A stretch of DNA of 64,000 bases from Paragyromitra xinjiangensis (lineage: Eukaryota > Ascomycota > Pezizomycetes > Pezizales > Discinaceae). The notes beneath the pieces were generated by a model. The model was given only the letters and a program-made list of their open reading frames with translations. It was not told where the DNA came from and made no database searches. Shown piece by piece: positions 34,674-46,275 of this stretch. The stretch lies in the NCBI GenBank assembly GCA_038503065.1, contig JBCAMK010000007.1:2170001-2234000 (forward strand). The letters are read 5' to 3'. The stretch's first letter is position 1. The number at the start of each line of letters is the position of its first letter. The position numbers and the translations under genes are program-made.

Positions 34674-35647
34674 ATGTTTACTGCTAATAGTAGCGACAAA
34701 GGGGGCCTTCAGGCATGCGAGCAGTGCAAAAGGCGTCAGGTACTTCAATGCCTCCTAAATATAGTCGGCACGAAAGATCTCTGACTGACGGCAATAGAAA
34801 ATATGTACCGCGCAGTTTGAGAGCCATGAACGTTGTATAGACTGTGCACGGGACGAAATTAAGTGCAGGTTAGAACTAATTTGTCTATTGCTTGGATATT
34901 TGTTAATATCTCTGTAATAGTTTTGTTGATTTCGAACCAGGTGCTCCTCCCCGAAGCACATCAGAAATGATGAGACGGCATCTGTGGGAAGATCATTCGC
35001 GAGCAACCACTGCCTCTTCTTCCAGTGTTGGTTCCTCCAACTCATGGGGACAGCGTTCGTGGATAACAACAGCTCCATCAAGCTATTCCTCATATAGTGA
35101 AAGCATCCCGCCATTGGCTCGTCGTGCGCAATACAGCCCAGACACACCACCTGATTCTGGTTTCGGCTCTTATACCGAACAGTATCAACCTACTCCACCG
35201 TCTAATCAAGAGAAGTATATGGGGTGTTATGGGTATGTTCAAGGGGCTCGAAGTGGTCACGAAACACTGGGAGATTCTGGGCTTAGCTTGACAGAAAAGT
35301 CTCGACCTTCTTCACCTTTAGCTTCACCAACCAGCCCCAAATTTCGTCGTGGGGCGTCAAAACGCAGGGCTCGATCACAGTTTTCAGGGCCTTATACACC
35401 ACCATCAGAGATGTATAATTTTGGAGCTAGCAGCACAGACAATGTTCTTAAGACTTGCACAAATTGCCTCACGCAAAATACAGCAGTATGGAAGGATTCC
35501 GAGGGCCAAACGTTATGTAATACATGTGGTCGGTTTCTGAAGTTTCATGGTGTTCGACCCCTAGAGACGGATGTCGCTAAGAAGCGCAATCGGGGAAGCG
35601 GAGGTAATTATAAGCTATATCCCTTCTGCTGGAAAAATATCAGATGA
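34674..35647 (+). CDS. transcription factor with Zn2Cys6 cluster and GATA-type zinc finger
   Basis: Exons 34674-34739, 34798-34868 and 34921-35647 join in phase to 287 aa. Splicing exon 1 to exon 2 creates a complete fungal Zn2Cys6 binuclear cluster: Cys 15, 18, 25, 35, 38 and 45 ([11 protein letters not shown], nine residues, [11 protein letters not shown]). Residues 60-220 are Ser/Pro/Tyr-rich and disordered. Residues 224-247 form a GATA-type finger (CTNC...W...CNTC) with 16 rather than 17 residues between the cysteine pairs, followed by [11 protein letters not shown] and a basic tail (KKRNRG). A further 40-nt intron at 35604-35643 is possible and would change the last residues. The gene sits 55 bp upstream of the HeLo-like gene on the same strand. 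It should act as a DNA-binding regulator; targets unknown. Confidence 0.75.
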
Positions 35648-35702
35648 TATTTTTGAGAGGAGAAATTCAATTTTGGTTCCGAATTCTAGTTGTAACTGAA
35701 TT

Positions 35703-37492
35703 GTGCTGATGAAAGGGATAGTCAACATGGGGCCGAAGGGTTATTCTCTCAATTCCCTAGCAGAGAAGAAACCTAATACAGCCCTATCGGGGTGTGCGCT
35801 TCTTGTGAGTTGCACTCAACAGTGCGCAATAGTTGTACGGCGACTGGAAGACGTGGAAAAAACGGATAAGGGGGGCATGGTTGCCCTCCTTCTACCTCTG
35901 TCGCTGTCAGTCATAAAACTGCGCCTGCATCTATGGGGTCAGATAGCCGCAGAGTCTTTTGACGATTCGGCAGTGCATTACTCTAGTGTTGATCACCCTT
36001 TCCAAACGCTTGTGAGGGTCAACGGGATCATATGTGAGCTTGATGTTGTGGTGAACGCTCTTATCCAAGATACTGAGGATGAGGTTTGTTGGCCATTTCC
36101 TTTTGGTTTTATAATAGGTTTTGTTGTTGGGGAGGGACTAGAGTTGCTGAGGAATAAATGTGCGCGCCATAGTCTACCCACCCTCCTAGAAATTGGGATA
36201 AGGTTAGCAAACTGCTCGAAGAACTCATCAACTTGGTCAATATTCTTCATACTGGGCTCCCGGATATCTGGCAAGAAACAGCTCGGTGGGCTTTAGTTGC
36301 TGACCTACTAGTTCACCGAAGCTTGGATGTGATTTCTCAGGGGCTTAAGGCTAGGTTTGGCGGTAATAGGGAAAATTTATTTACCAGGTCACTAGGGCCA
36401 GAAGTTCCCAGAAATCTCTCGAGCATGTTTTCCTTGCTCGATAACAGAAATGACACATCAGCTCCAATGTCTTACGAGTATGGTCTTCTTGATCTGAACG
36501 ATTTGGTATACCAAGGGTGGTTTGATCCAGGAATTCGGGTTTACATCCAACGTGGCAGCAACGGCTCTCCAGAAAAAGGTATAATCTCCGTGGATATTGT
36601 GGCCTGTAATGGCGGAGAAACACCCAAACAGGCGATGGATTCTCAAAGTGCTCTGGGACTCCAGAAACGCCTGCAGCTGCACAAACCAGACGAATTCCGT
36701 GTCCTAGCACTTGCTGGTTACCTGGAGAATACGGCGATGCGTCAGGTAGAAATTCTTTACCAGGCTCCCGAGTGGGCCCTACCACCATATGCTCCAATAT
36801 CCCTCTTCAAGCTTACAACTGAAGGCCAACTACCTGACTGCATGGGTACACGTATTGCAATTGCTCGAAAATTGGCATGCGCTGTGCTTCACTTTCATGC
36901 TAGTGATTGGATCCACGGTAACATTATTGACCGCAATATCATATTTTTTATCGCGAAAACTGGACCCAACCTCTTGGAGCCATTTCTTTGTAACTTTGCA
37001 CCATATCCTGTCAGAGAGGCTTCAAAATGCGATACTTTAAGGGCAAGCGAAGAATTCCGCCGAGCAAGGGGTCATGATATTTATCAGATGGCTTTTGTGA
37101 TATTGGGGCTTGTTTTGGGGGATGAAGTCGTTCGTCAATTGCGGATCTTCGAGTTTTCGCTTGCGTCTAGCACGACTAAATTTGAGGGCGTCATCGATCG
37201 GTCGGCCCTGCTTTCGCTGAAAAATTCGGAAGCGGCGTTGTTGTTCAAAAAGGCTATGATGAGCTGTATTTCTGGAAGTGCTGCACAGGAGGGTATAATA
37301 GAAGAGGACGAGGAGTTTAAGAAATGTTCTGGATTTTACTGGCGGGTAGTGAGACCATTGGACCATTGTTTGTCGCTGCTGGTTAGAGATATGCACCCGC
37401 AAGACGTTGAACGGATAGGTTTCGATATAAGCAAATTTCGCACAGACGTGAGTTCTCTTAGAGAGCCCTTCAAGTCTCTTTCTGAAAACTAA
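35703..37492 (+). CDS. HeLo-like N-terminus plus degenerate protein kinase-like domain
   Basis: Two overlapping frames (35703-36296 and 36233-37492) must be joined by an intron that I could not place exactly. Candidate donors lie near 36084, with acceptors at 36189 or 36203. The N-terminal part (LRLHLWGQ, then helical segments) and NWDKVSKLLEELINLVNILH resemble HeLo-type domains of fungal incompatibility proteins; this is an inference. The C-terminal 350 residues match a fungal kinase-like domain: FRVLALAGYLEN, RKLACAVLHFHASDWIHGN, then NIIFF. The catalytic loop reads HGN-x4-N instead of HRD-x4-N, so catalysis is doubtful. The protein is expected in the cytosol and, if HeLo-like, membrane-active on activation. 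The start is uncertain (ATG at 35709 or 35730 are options). It is followed at 135 bp by the TPR/protease gene. Confidence 0.65.
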
Positions 37493-37626
37493 TGGTTTTG
37501 AAAAATACGTAGCGGGAGGCCTTAAACCTGTATCCCTATCGAAATGAAGGTCGCGGGGGATCTCTAGCTCCAGTACAGGGCTCTACAAAAGTGCTACGAA
37601 AGGAAAGCTCCCATATCCCAACCCCC

Positions 37627-40158
37627 ATGGATGGGTCCCTGGAGGCTTTCTCGGACATCGAAAGGTTGGAGAGGATTGAGAAGCTGCAGATGGAATTTGC
37701 GATGCTAGAGGATAGGAAAAGAGTACTAGGTGAATACCATCCAGGAGTCTTGATTTTGATGAGTCACCAGCTGGCTTTAGCGTATCTACATCTAGGACGG
37801 TTTGAGAAGGTGGATAAACTATTAGTAGGTATTCAAGAGGCATTGAAGGTCTTGGCGTCGGACTACTTGGTGTTGGACCACTCGGAAATTCTCATTACTC
37901 TGGACAGTCTGGCGTTGGCATGTAGAGGTTTAGGAAAGCCGGAAATGGCGGAGGGGTTGGAGAGGGCGGTGCTAGAGATGAAGAAAAGAATACAGGGCGA
38001 GAATAATCCGGTTACAGAGAATATGGTCGGTTTGAGTGGGGGGAATACCATGCAGTCGGACGAACAGAAATCTTCAAGTCTTAAACTTGATAGCACTGAT
38101 GGTGAGGAACGTGTCCGAATTCTCGAGCAAGAACATCCCAGAGACATGGCCACGGGCGATGAGCAGGTTACCTATCTTACGATGGGAGTTACACCATTGT
38201 TCGAATCAGAGATACCCGAGGAAGTCAGCAAGCATCCACTCAAAAATACCTCAGGACGCCCGATAAGTCAGATCCAGGAAGTTTCTACAACTCGAAGGCC
38301 AAAGGTAGCTGGCGAAGACGGTAGAGGCATCACTACAGTTTCTAAGATGAAAGCAGACATAGATTTACATGACAGGAAAAAAGTTTACCCAGTACAGGCC
38401 ACCGCTTCTACAATTAGGCTCTGGAAGGAAAAACTTCTTCCACAACTCGAGAAAATACTCGAACACTATCTCCCCAAGATAGAGTCTGCGTCCATCGATC
38501 TCCTCGGGATCGGTACCTCACGAGAAAGCTCGCGGCCAACAATTGTTATCACCTGCGAAAGCGTTCGACAAGTGAAGGTGCACCTTAGGAAATGGTTTGC
38601 CTACGATGAGAGTATATTTGACCTCAAAATCAGGAAGGGCTCTGTTAGGCGATCCACTGGGAGAAGGGCTCGCGAGAAACGAAATACCATACGAAGGTCA
38701 ACGGGATCTCCCTTCCAGGATTGCCCTAATCGAGCTTATCAAGAGAAACCTCTTTCTGGTGCTTCGATAGGAGCTCGTTTAGACGGGAGGCCCCTACCTC
38801 CAGGGACATATGGCGGATTGATCCTTGTGGACTCACAGCCATACGGTAAATACTTCTTCTTTGTAGTAATATTATATGCTAATTGGTTCGATGATATAGG
38901 AATAACCTGCCATCATCTGCTAGACCCTGAGCCAGAAGAAGAAGAAACAGATGAAGAGGATATCTATGACATTTCCGCGCTCACGGCTGAGGAGGGAATC
39001 TATCAAGATACTTTAACGGACCTTGATCTAGAGAGTGTGTCACATTTTGCAAGTTCTTCGAGTTCTGATGTCAGTTTAATACCTACTACCCTCAACTTGA
39101 ACCTGGGTTAGTCCATACTAAGTAATATTGGGTTTGGTATAGGTGAATTCCATGCCAGTTTACTGGGATGAAAGTGACGAATCCGACAACGAAGAATATG
39201 AAGAGCGTGAAGATACGTTGGACGTGGAAGAGCTCAGCACGGTGTATTACCCATCAGCTACTGGCGATACTGGGGAAATTGTTGTCAGCACCGAAGAACC
39301 TACGGGTGATATTGGAGATATACCTGGGTTCCCAAAAAACCACGGCAAAGATATCGTAATTACCCAGCCTGCGCAAGACGATGTACTTGATCAAGAGCCG
39401 TTCGGATGCGAGAAAAGTATCAGAAATTATAAACTAGGAACAATTCTAGCTTCGTCGGGTATCCGGAGAGTGATGATCGGGGCTGAAAAGCATGAAATGG
39501 ATTGGGCGCTAGTCCAAATTGAGGAACAGCGGTTGGTCGCCCGTAATATTATTCGAGGCGGTGGAAAATACTTGCGAAGAGCGGGGCCGCCAGATCTCGA
39601 GCCATGCGCAATTGTTCCAATGGCAGAACTCAGTGAGTTACGTGTACATGCGACAGGACGCACCAGTGGCCTTCAGGGAGGAATGATATCGCAGGCCATG
39701 AGCTCAGTAAGACTATATGGTCGTGAGACATTCTCAAAGAGCTGGCATGTTGTCGGAAATCTTGGAAGTACGTAATTTTGCTTTTCCATCTTTTTACCAA
39801 TTCGGTCTGTATTCTGATGGTCCGGCGCGTAGTTCCTGGGGACTCGGGGTCGTGGGTGGTGGATAATGATAGTGGACGCATATGCGGCCATGTCCTTGCT
39901 CGCTGCTCGATTAAGCGGGTTTCATATATTGTTCCTATGGAGTTGCTTCTCGAAGACATCAAAGAAACTCTCGGCGCTAAGAGCGTACGCCTACCAAGTG
40001 TTGCGACAGAAGTTAATCAATTATTGGATGAAGCGCTTGCTCAATATGGGATGGTGGATAGTAATTCGAATACACTCCAAGAAATAGATCGACTTCTTTG
40101 CCCTGGTCCTGATCCCCCTGCGGGAAGCAGTGATGACATTACCCCTTTGGCGTATTGA
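37627..40158 (+). CDS. TPR plus trypsin-like serine protease protein
   Basis: Exons 37627-38845, 38900-39106, 39159-39767 and 39833-40158 join in phase to 786 aa. The first intron is 54 nt and open, so it can be mistaken for coding. Residues 15-120 contain kinesin-light-chain-type TPR helices (RKRVLGEYHPGVLILMSHQL, LAYLHLGRFEKVDKLLVGI). Residues 265-400 form the linker seen before fungal trypsin-like domains. The PA-clan triad is complete: His in GITCHHLL (about 411), Asp in EMDWALVQI (590), Ser in PGDSGSW (683), followed by SYIVPMELLLEDIKETLG. Acidic loops (EEEETDEED, DESDNEEYEERED) are inserted. There is no signal peptide, so it is probably cytosolic. It lies just downstream of the HeLo/kinase-like gene, which makes it a candidate partner. 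An in-frame GTG at 37591 exists. Confidence 0.75.
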
Positions 40159-41798
40159 GTTGTTGTTTGGGGGTTAAATAACGGCCATCGAGTCGAATTT
40201 TTCGCAGAGCGAATAGAAATTAAGGTGGCAGACGAACTGTTTTTGATGCGAGAGGGACTCTAAACCCGCAAGGATGTATATATTAATGAGTTGACATATC
40301 AAGATTGACTTTAAGTTTGCTAATCGTGAAACGGCGTTTTGGTTTTTCTGCTTGTATTAGGATTACAATTCATCGGGGGCGTCTTGAGAAAGGTTGTAGG
40401 ACGTGGTAAAAATAAGTAATTTCGCTGCCCGATCACAAGCTATTTGCAGCTATTTGTGGTGGGAATTCAATTAGCTCCAGTGGAGAGGACATCGGGAGTC
40501 CCGGAAGTTGAAAAGTTTTCATGTACTAGTATGCGCGCTCTGTCTATGAGCTGAGGTCTGAAGGGAGTACGGCCCCTCAATTAACTATGCTTTCTGTCTC
40601 TCGATCCTATTTCAAAACACTTTGGCGGTATATATATGATGGAGAGTGATCTTTCATGACTTCTCTCGTTAATAGGCGGAGAGAGCATAATAGAAGTTAA
40701 GAGTGCGAAAATTAACTAGTCTTAAACTTTCTTAATCAGGGGATCTTTTGAGCTTCGCAGCATGGGGCCTAGCTGAGGAATTGCTATGTTTACCTCGTAG
40801 CGCTGATAGAGAAAGCCTGTAGATAATACTAAAGATGAACTGGACCTCAACTTGAGTTCCGTTAGAAACTCAAATGGTGAATTTTGTATGTTGATCATCG
40901 CCCCACTCTCGATCTCCAGCAACTTTATGATGTGTAATTGTCATATTCTGGGGACAAAGTAGGGTACCACAAACTATAAGGGCTCGCACCGCACAGCGGC
41001 ATTGGGATAACGGGGGTGACAAGTGCTCAAGAGGCATAGATAGAGCCGGGGATCGGCCGGGCGGCTTGCGTATGTGCGGGATGCCAAAAAAGGGTGAGGT
41101 GTTCAGATTGGCCTCGCAATATGCCGTATTATAGAGTGTGTATACTGCGTGATGTCTATAAGAAGAAAGATTACGTATTTCGGCTAGAAAGCCTGGAGAT
41201 GATGGTTGGAGCATGATATTTATAACGGGAGAGAGTTGTAATACTTACGTTAATTCCCCGCTGACCACCCCACGCACGTGCACTCAATCTTGAACCAATA
41301 AGTTTTCGAGTCTGAATTCGCCGTTTAGTTATGGTATATCACAATTGTGGTGTGATCTTTGCATTTCGGCAGTGAGAGTTCTTAAAGGTTTGAAAAATGA
41401 CGATGCACCAAGCTTAAATGGATTACTCCGGAGATAAACCCGGTCAGAATATTATTGGGTGGGGAATTCGCTCATACTATAGCTACCTACTCCTAATATG
41501 CTTAGTTTGTATATGTTTTCATGGCGGGCATCGCACTCCAGCCTCTGTACTGTGATCTTGCCTTAGTTCCCTTGGGTCCCTAAATGTATCTAGAGAACCC
41601 CTGGGTTAGGAGCAACAAACAGCAAAATAACATAGCTAGAGTACACACTGTAGGATTGTCCCTCCTTCCGCTTCGCCCTTTTGCTGCAGGGCGCATTAGC
41701 ATTATTGTGCTATATAACCCCCATCCCCACCAGACGTGAGCTATTCACCCTCCATTTTCCCCGTCTTAGGATCACCTTGCTGGTATACCTAGTAAAAT
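40159..41798. other. intergenic stretch, 1.6 kb
   Basis: A minus-strand frame at 40870-41214 has no motif. TATATATATG near 40630 and ATATAACC near 41711 are the only promoter-like elements; the latter lies about 90 bp upstream of the methyltransferase ATG. Confidence 0.4.
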
Positions 41799-43401
41799 AT
41801 GATTCCCTCTCAAGATATCGCTGTTGATCCGAGCTTCGTGAGTATCGCGCCCATAGCAATAGCCGTTAAGGATACATTAGAGCTTACTTGATAATGACCA
41901 TCCTCAGGCTGGAGATTCTTCTGACTCTGACTCTTATGGCACAGGAGAGTAGGTTACCGAGCTACGCGTGGCCGGAGAATTCCGCTGACTATTTGACAGG
42001 AGCGAGTATTCTACGGAGTCCCTCAACTCGTCAATTTACGAGTATAGCTGATCCCCTACGGTCTATGCGCAAGAAGCTGAGATTTCTCTAGTTATCGGTA
42101 TGAGAATGGGCGACGGTACCATGCGCGTAAAGCAGGGTATTTTTTTCCCCCTTGGAATACTAAGGGAGAGGGGGCAATGAACTAATTAAAAGGCGATAGC
42201 GAAAAATACTTGCTTCCCAATGATGAAGTATCCCTCCTCGTCTAATTCCTCGCTACATAATGACTGAATGTTTTTTGACGAATATGTTTTTTCCATCAGA
42301 CCGAGCAAGAGAGGTGAGCTTGCATACGCCTGTGGCACGACAGAGCTGGATTACTGATGTATAGGAGTGATCGCTAGATTGGACGTCGTGCATCATATAT
42401 ATCTTCTATTGACCAACGATAAGTTACATCTTGCGCCAATCAGCAGAAATCCCCAGAAGATACTTGACATTGGCACAGGCACTGGTATCTGGGCGATTGA
42501 TGTTGCAGAGTGGGTTACGACCATGCATGCCACCCGTGGGGGCTCTCGATTACTAAACCAGTGAAATAGGAGATACCCGTCGGCCCATGTTATAGGCACA
42601 GACATAAGTCCAATCCAACCGTCATGGTAGGTGGACTTGGTGTTGCCGATATCTTGGGTCTCCCATGGAGTATGCTGAATTCGGCTAGGGTACCACCAAA
42701 CGTAGAGTTTCAAATTGACGACGCAGAATTGGCTTGGACATTTACGAAAGACTCGTTTGATTTAATCCATATCCGGCATTTGGCTGGTGGGATACGTGAT
42801 TGGAAGCATCTCCTAAAAGAGGCATATACGTGAGTACCTCGACTTTCTGGAATTAAATTCTATCGATCATTAGCGCCGCCTGCTTCCTAGGGCTGACTGA
42901 GTGATACAGTCATTGTAAACCAGGAGGCTACATCGAGATGTCCGAATATGAAATGTCTGTGGGTAGCGATGACGGTACATGTCACGAAAAATTGGCCCTG
43001 TGGAAATTCTATGACCTAGTTGACAGAGCAGCAGTCATGGGTGGTGGTACGCCACATTTTCCCTTGATAATATGGGCTGTCCTCTAACTTCATATCTGAG
43101 TCCCAATACAGGCCACGGTTTTAGGATCGCTAAAATGCTAAAACCTTTGATAGAAGAAGTTGGGTTTGTTGACGTCGTGCATCAAGAGTTCAAGATTCCC
43201 CTGGGAATCTGGCCTGCCGATAAAAAGCAGAAAGAATTGGGTGCATATGTCATGCTCTCAGCGGAAAGTGGTTTCGAGGCTTTTGGGATAGGGCTTTTCA
43301 CGGAAGTTTGGGGTATGAGCCTTGAAGAGGCCCACGCATTGATAACAGAGTGTAAAAGGAACGCGAGGAATAAGAAAATCCATAGCTATTCGAGACAGTA
43401 A
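41799..43401 (+). CDS. LaeA-like SAM-dependent methyltransferase
   Basis: Eleven exons can be joined in phase: 41799-41837, 41908-41948, 42000-42041, 42092-42126, 42193-42227, 42300-42313, 42378-42509, 42570-42626, 42689-42829, 42910-43046 and 43112-43401. They give 320 aa. Exon 6 is only 14 nt. The product follows the LaeA-like pattern throughout: [38 protein letters not shown], the SAM motif [18 protein letters not shown] (residues 97 onward), [45 protein letters not shown] and the C-terminal HSYSR. Proteins of this group are small-molecule or protein methyltransferases, some controlling secondary metabolism. No biosynthetic cluster is visible, so a global LaeA role is not implied. The exon structure was decided by family conservation. 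Confidence 0.8.
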
Positions 43402-44726
43402 GGTTCCCCCGTCATTGTTAAGTTTTCCTAAGTGGGGTGTGTAGCCATTACTGATGCGTACGGGCCAAACAGTCATTTCTATTATGGACAGAAACCTTTT
43501 GATGTTGGGACTGATGCCTAAGACTTGTGGACACGTTTTTTCTTTATTAAATGCTAAGATTGTATTTGTCTCTCCTTCTCTTGGATCTTAGATGGAAGCT
43601 GGGAGATATCGCGCTCCGGCTAGCTGCTTACATGGACTGCAACGCTGTAGTGCATGTTCAGGAAAACTTGGAAGTGAAACTCCTGAGACATTATCATCCC
43701 TTTCCGTTTCCCCGGTTCGTTTCATGGCAGTACTGCTCGACCAAAGGGTCTTTGAAATTGGGAAGGAATATATCCTTTCGTGGAAGCAAGATTTGTTGGT
43801 AGCATAGGTGTTGCGGTATGGTCAACAGGGGGCGACCAAAGTTAGGACAGGACGGCCTATAGGGGGCTGAGTGGAAAGATGGCGGAAGTTTGATGTAGGA
43901 TCGACCGAAAAGGTAAAGTATATGCCGGCAGTTGTTGAAGCTAATGTCTTGAGTTGTGGGATAATCGCCCAAGTATAACTAGGGTTTGAATCGTCTCACC
44001 AAACTTAGGCAGGCTGGTATAGATTACCGCTTAGGATCTGGTTTCTGTAGTAATAAGTATGTCCTATAGTACATGCGGTAATCACCTGTGCGCTTCTCGC
44101 TGGTTGCGCTATGCCAAAACAAGCGTGGGCAAACTTGCGGGTTGAAATATTCATGATTGTACCAATATCCCCGCGCATACTACGAGCATTCTTTATCACG
44201 GCATCATTACTGCTAGTAATGAGTATATATGGTGCTATGAAACCAGCTCAAAATTTGCTAGTGGTAAATTTGTACCTAGGGAAAAAGGGTAACGAAAAGC
44301 CCTTAGGTAAGTTGGTCTTTCAGTTTTTGACATCCGTAGAATATTTATAAGCTTCACCGAGCTTTTGAAGTAAGCACGTCAAAGATCAGATTGATAGAAA
44401 CTAGCCTGGCAAGTGAGACCTGTACAGATGACTCGGTTGTCCTTTTGCTAGGTAGTAATTTTGTATTGATTTCTTAGAATCATTAATTATAGACTATAGC
44501 TTAGTTTACGAATATTTCCCACTTAACAGCTATGCTAGTAGCGCGAGATTGAAGAATTCAATCTTAATGCTGATTTTAGCTAGCCTTAATATAAGGCCCC
44601 GTAAACCCAGCTTTTCGGGGGGGGGGTCATGCATTCTTGGCTTCCGGCTTCTGCCCGCAGAAAATATACCTATTTGTTGTGAGTATAAAACGCAGTAAGT
44701 GGCTAAAGACGAAATGGAGGGACAGC
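43402..44726. other. intergenic stretch between convergent methyltransferase genes
   Basis: Small frames at 43551-43807 and 44111-44350 have no motif. A run of nine G lies at about 44619-44629. Both flanking genes end here, so the stretch carries two terminators rather than promoters. Confidence 0.45.
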
Positions 44727-46275
44727 TCACTGCTTGCAGTAGGAATGGATGTTTCTGTTCTTTGCTTCCTTCTTAGCACCATCAACTATTTCACGAACCT
44801 CCTCCACGCTCATTCCTAATTCCCTCGTTAACAATGCCATACCGAACGCCTCAAACCCGGTCTGAGCAATTAGCAGAAAATACGCTCCTAGCTCTTTCTG
44901 CGCTTTATCCGCCGGCCAGGTGCCGAGGGGCAGCTTCAGCGTCCGATCTTGGATATTCTCGAACCCGGCTTCCTCGAGAAACTGCCGTATTTTCCCCGAA
45001 ACCGAGAGCAAGCGCCCTTCCAACTGGCATTAGCAGCTACGTCTTGATTGGATAAAAAGGTGAGAGCACCTGTCTTGGTGGCGGCTTTATGAACAAGTTC
45101 GTAGAACAGGGACATATACATGTCCTTTTTTAAGGTGCCGTCGTCGGAGCAGAGCCAGATGTCAAATTCGTTTAGTTCCACCCAGCCTCCCGGCTTTACG
45201 TGCCTATATATTCATGGTGAGCCCTACGCACGTGGTTTAAATGTAGGAATAAGCGGTACAACCGACCTATATGCTTGCTTTATCAAGGCGGACCAATCCT
45301 TGATGGCGCCGCTCATGTGTCGGATATGAATAAAGTCGAAATGGTTCGATGGCCAGGTCCAGACATTTTCAGCGTCGTCAATCTGGAATTCGACATTTGG
45401 GGGGACCCTGGACTAATCAGCGGATACCCAAGTGTCGGTTAAGCCGTTTCGACGGGAGACCGCACCAGCTAGGCTGAATTGGGCTCAAATCTGTTCCGAT
45501 CACCTGGGCGGATGGGTAACACCTATCGATGGTGTTGGTAAGGCATGATCGGTATCAAATTTGGAATGCTGGATATGGATCCTCAACTTACTCTGCAACA
45601 TCAATTGCCCAGATACCCGTCCCTGTACCAATATCCAATATTCGTTGCGGATTTTTACCGATAGGAGCCACGTGTAGTTTATTCTCCAGCATTAGAAGGC
45701 CAGTGTGGTGAACGATATCTAGTCTGTCCTCCCGTCAGCAGCAATTCTAGGCAAGCCTTAGTCTTGGACGTAGGAAGCTTGCCTGTCCTGTTCAGCCTGG
45801 CATTTGTGAATTATCTGTTAGTAGAAAGCATCTTCGCAGAAAGGTGGTTTCCTAGGCAGCACCTCGTCATTCGGTAGTGCATATTTCCTATAATTACCGA
45901 TTTTCTTCAGTGTAAGTGCAGGTTACGCGAACCATGATGGACATCCAGAAAATACTTACCCATCGCGATAAGCGTGGTACCGGCGCCCGTTCTCGTATCG
46001 ATACCTGGTAGAAAATTCAGCCTCTCGAAGCTTCATAGCTGACAGAATAGACCGCCGTACTCGTAGATGGAGGATGAAAGCGAGGCAGTGGAAAACTCGC
46101 TATTTCTATGATGGTGTTGGGGATTAGAATGCAATTACTCCAAGAAGGGTCGGGCCTATAACTCACGTTTGATAATCCGAACCAGAATAAGCCTAGCAGA
46201 TGATGTTTTAGTCTCTACACAATATTTTATTTCGGGCTCACGCACATCAGAATCAACTTCAATTACGTCCGCCAT
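44727..46275 (-). CDS. second LaeA-like methyltransferase, probably frameshifted
   Basis: The exon layout equals that of the neighbour at 41799-43401. On the minus strand: 46246-46275, 46167-46192, 46061-46105, 45960-46004, 45863-45887, 45783-45796 (14-nt microexon), 45592-45723, 45466-45522, 45267-45407, then about 45080-45203 and a last exon ending at 44727. Motifs are intact: [86 protein letters not shown]. Intron 6 starts GC instead of GT. With the splice phase used by the paralogue, the last exon needs one base fewer near the CCCC run at 44994-44997 to reach its long C-terminal frame. So either the gene carries a one-base frameshift, the assembly has an error, or splicing differs here. 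Confidence 0.7.

Noticed and set aside
44111..44350. 79-aa plus-strand membrane-like protein
   Set aside because: One hydrophobic stretch only, in AT-rich DNA between convergent gene ends; chance is likely.
30125..46275. Secondary-metabolite gene cluster (enoyl reductase-like, regulator, LaeA-like methyltransferases)
   Set aside because: No polyketide synthase, NRPS or terpene synthase is in the window, and the genes are spread over 16 kb with unrelated genes between.
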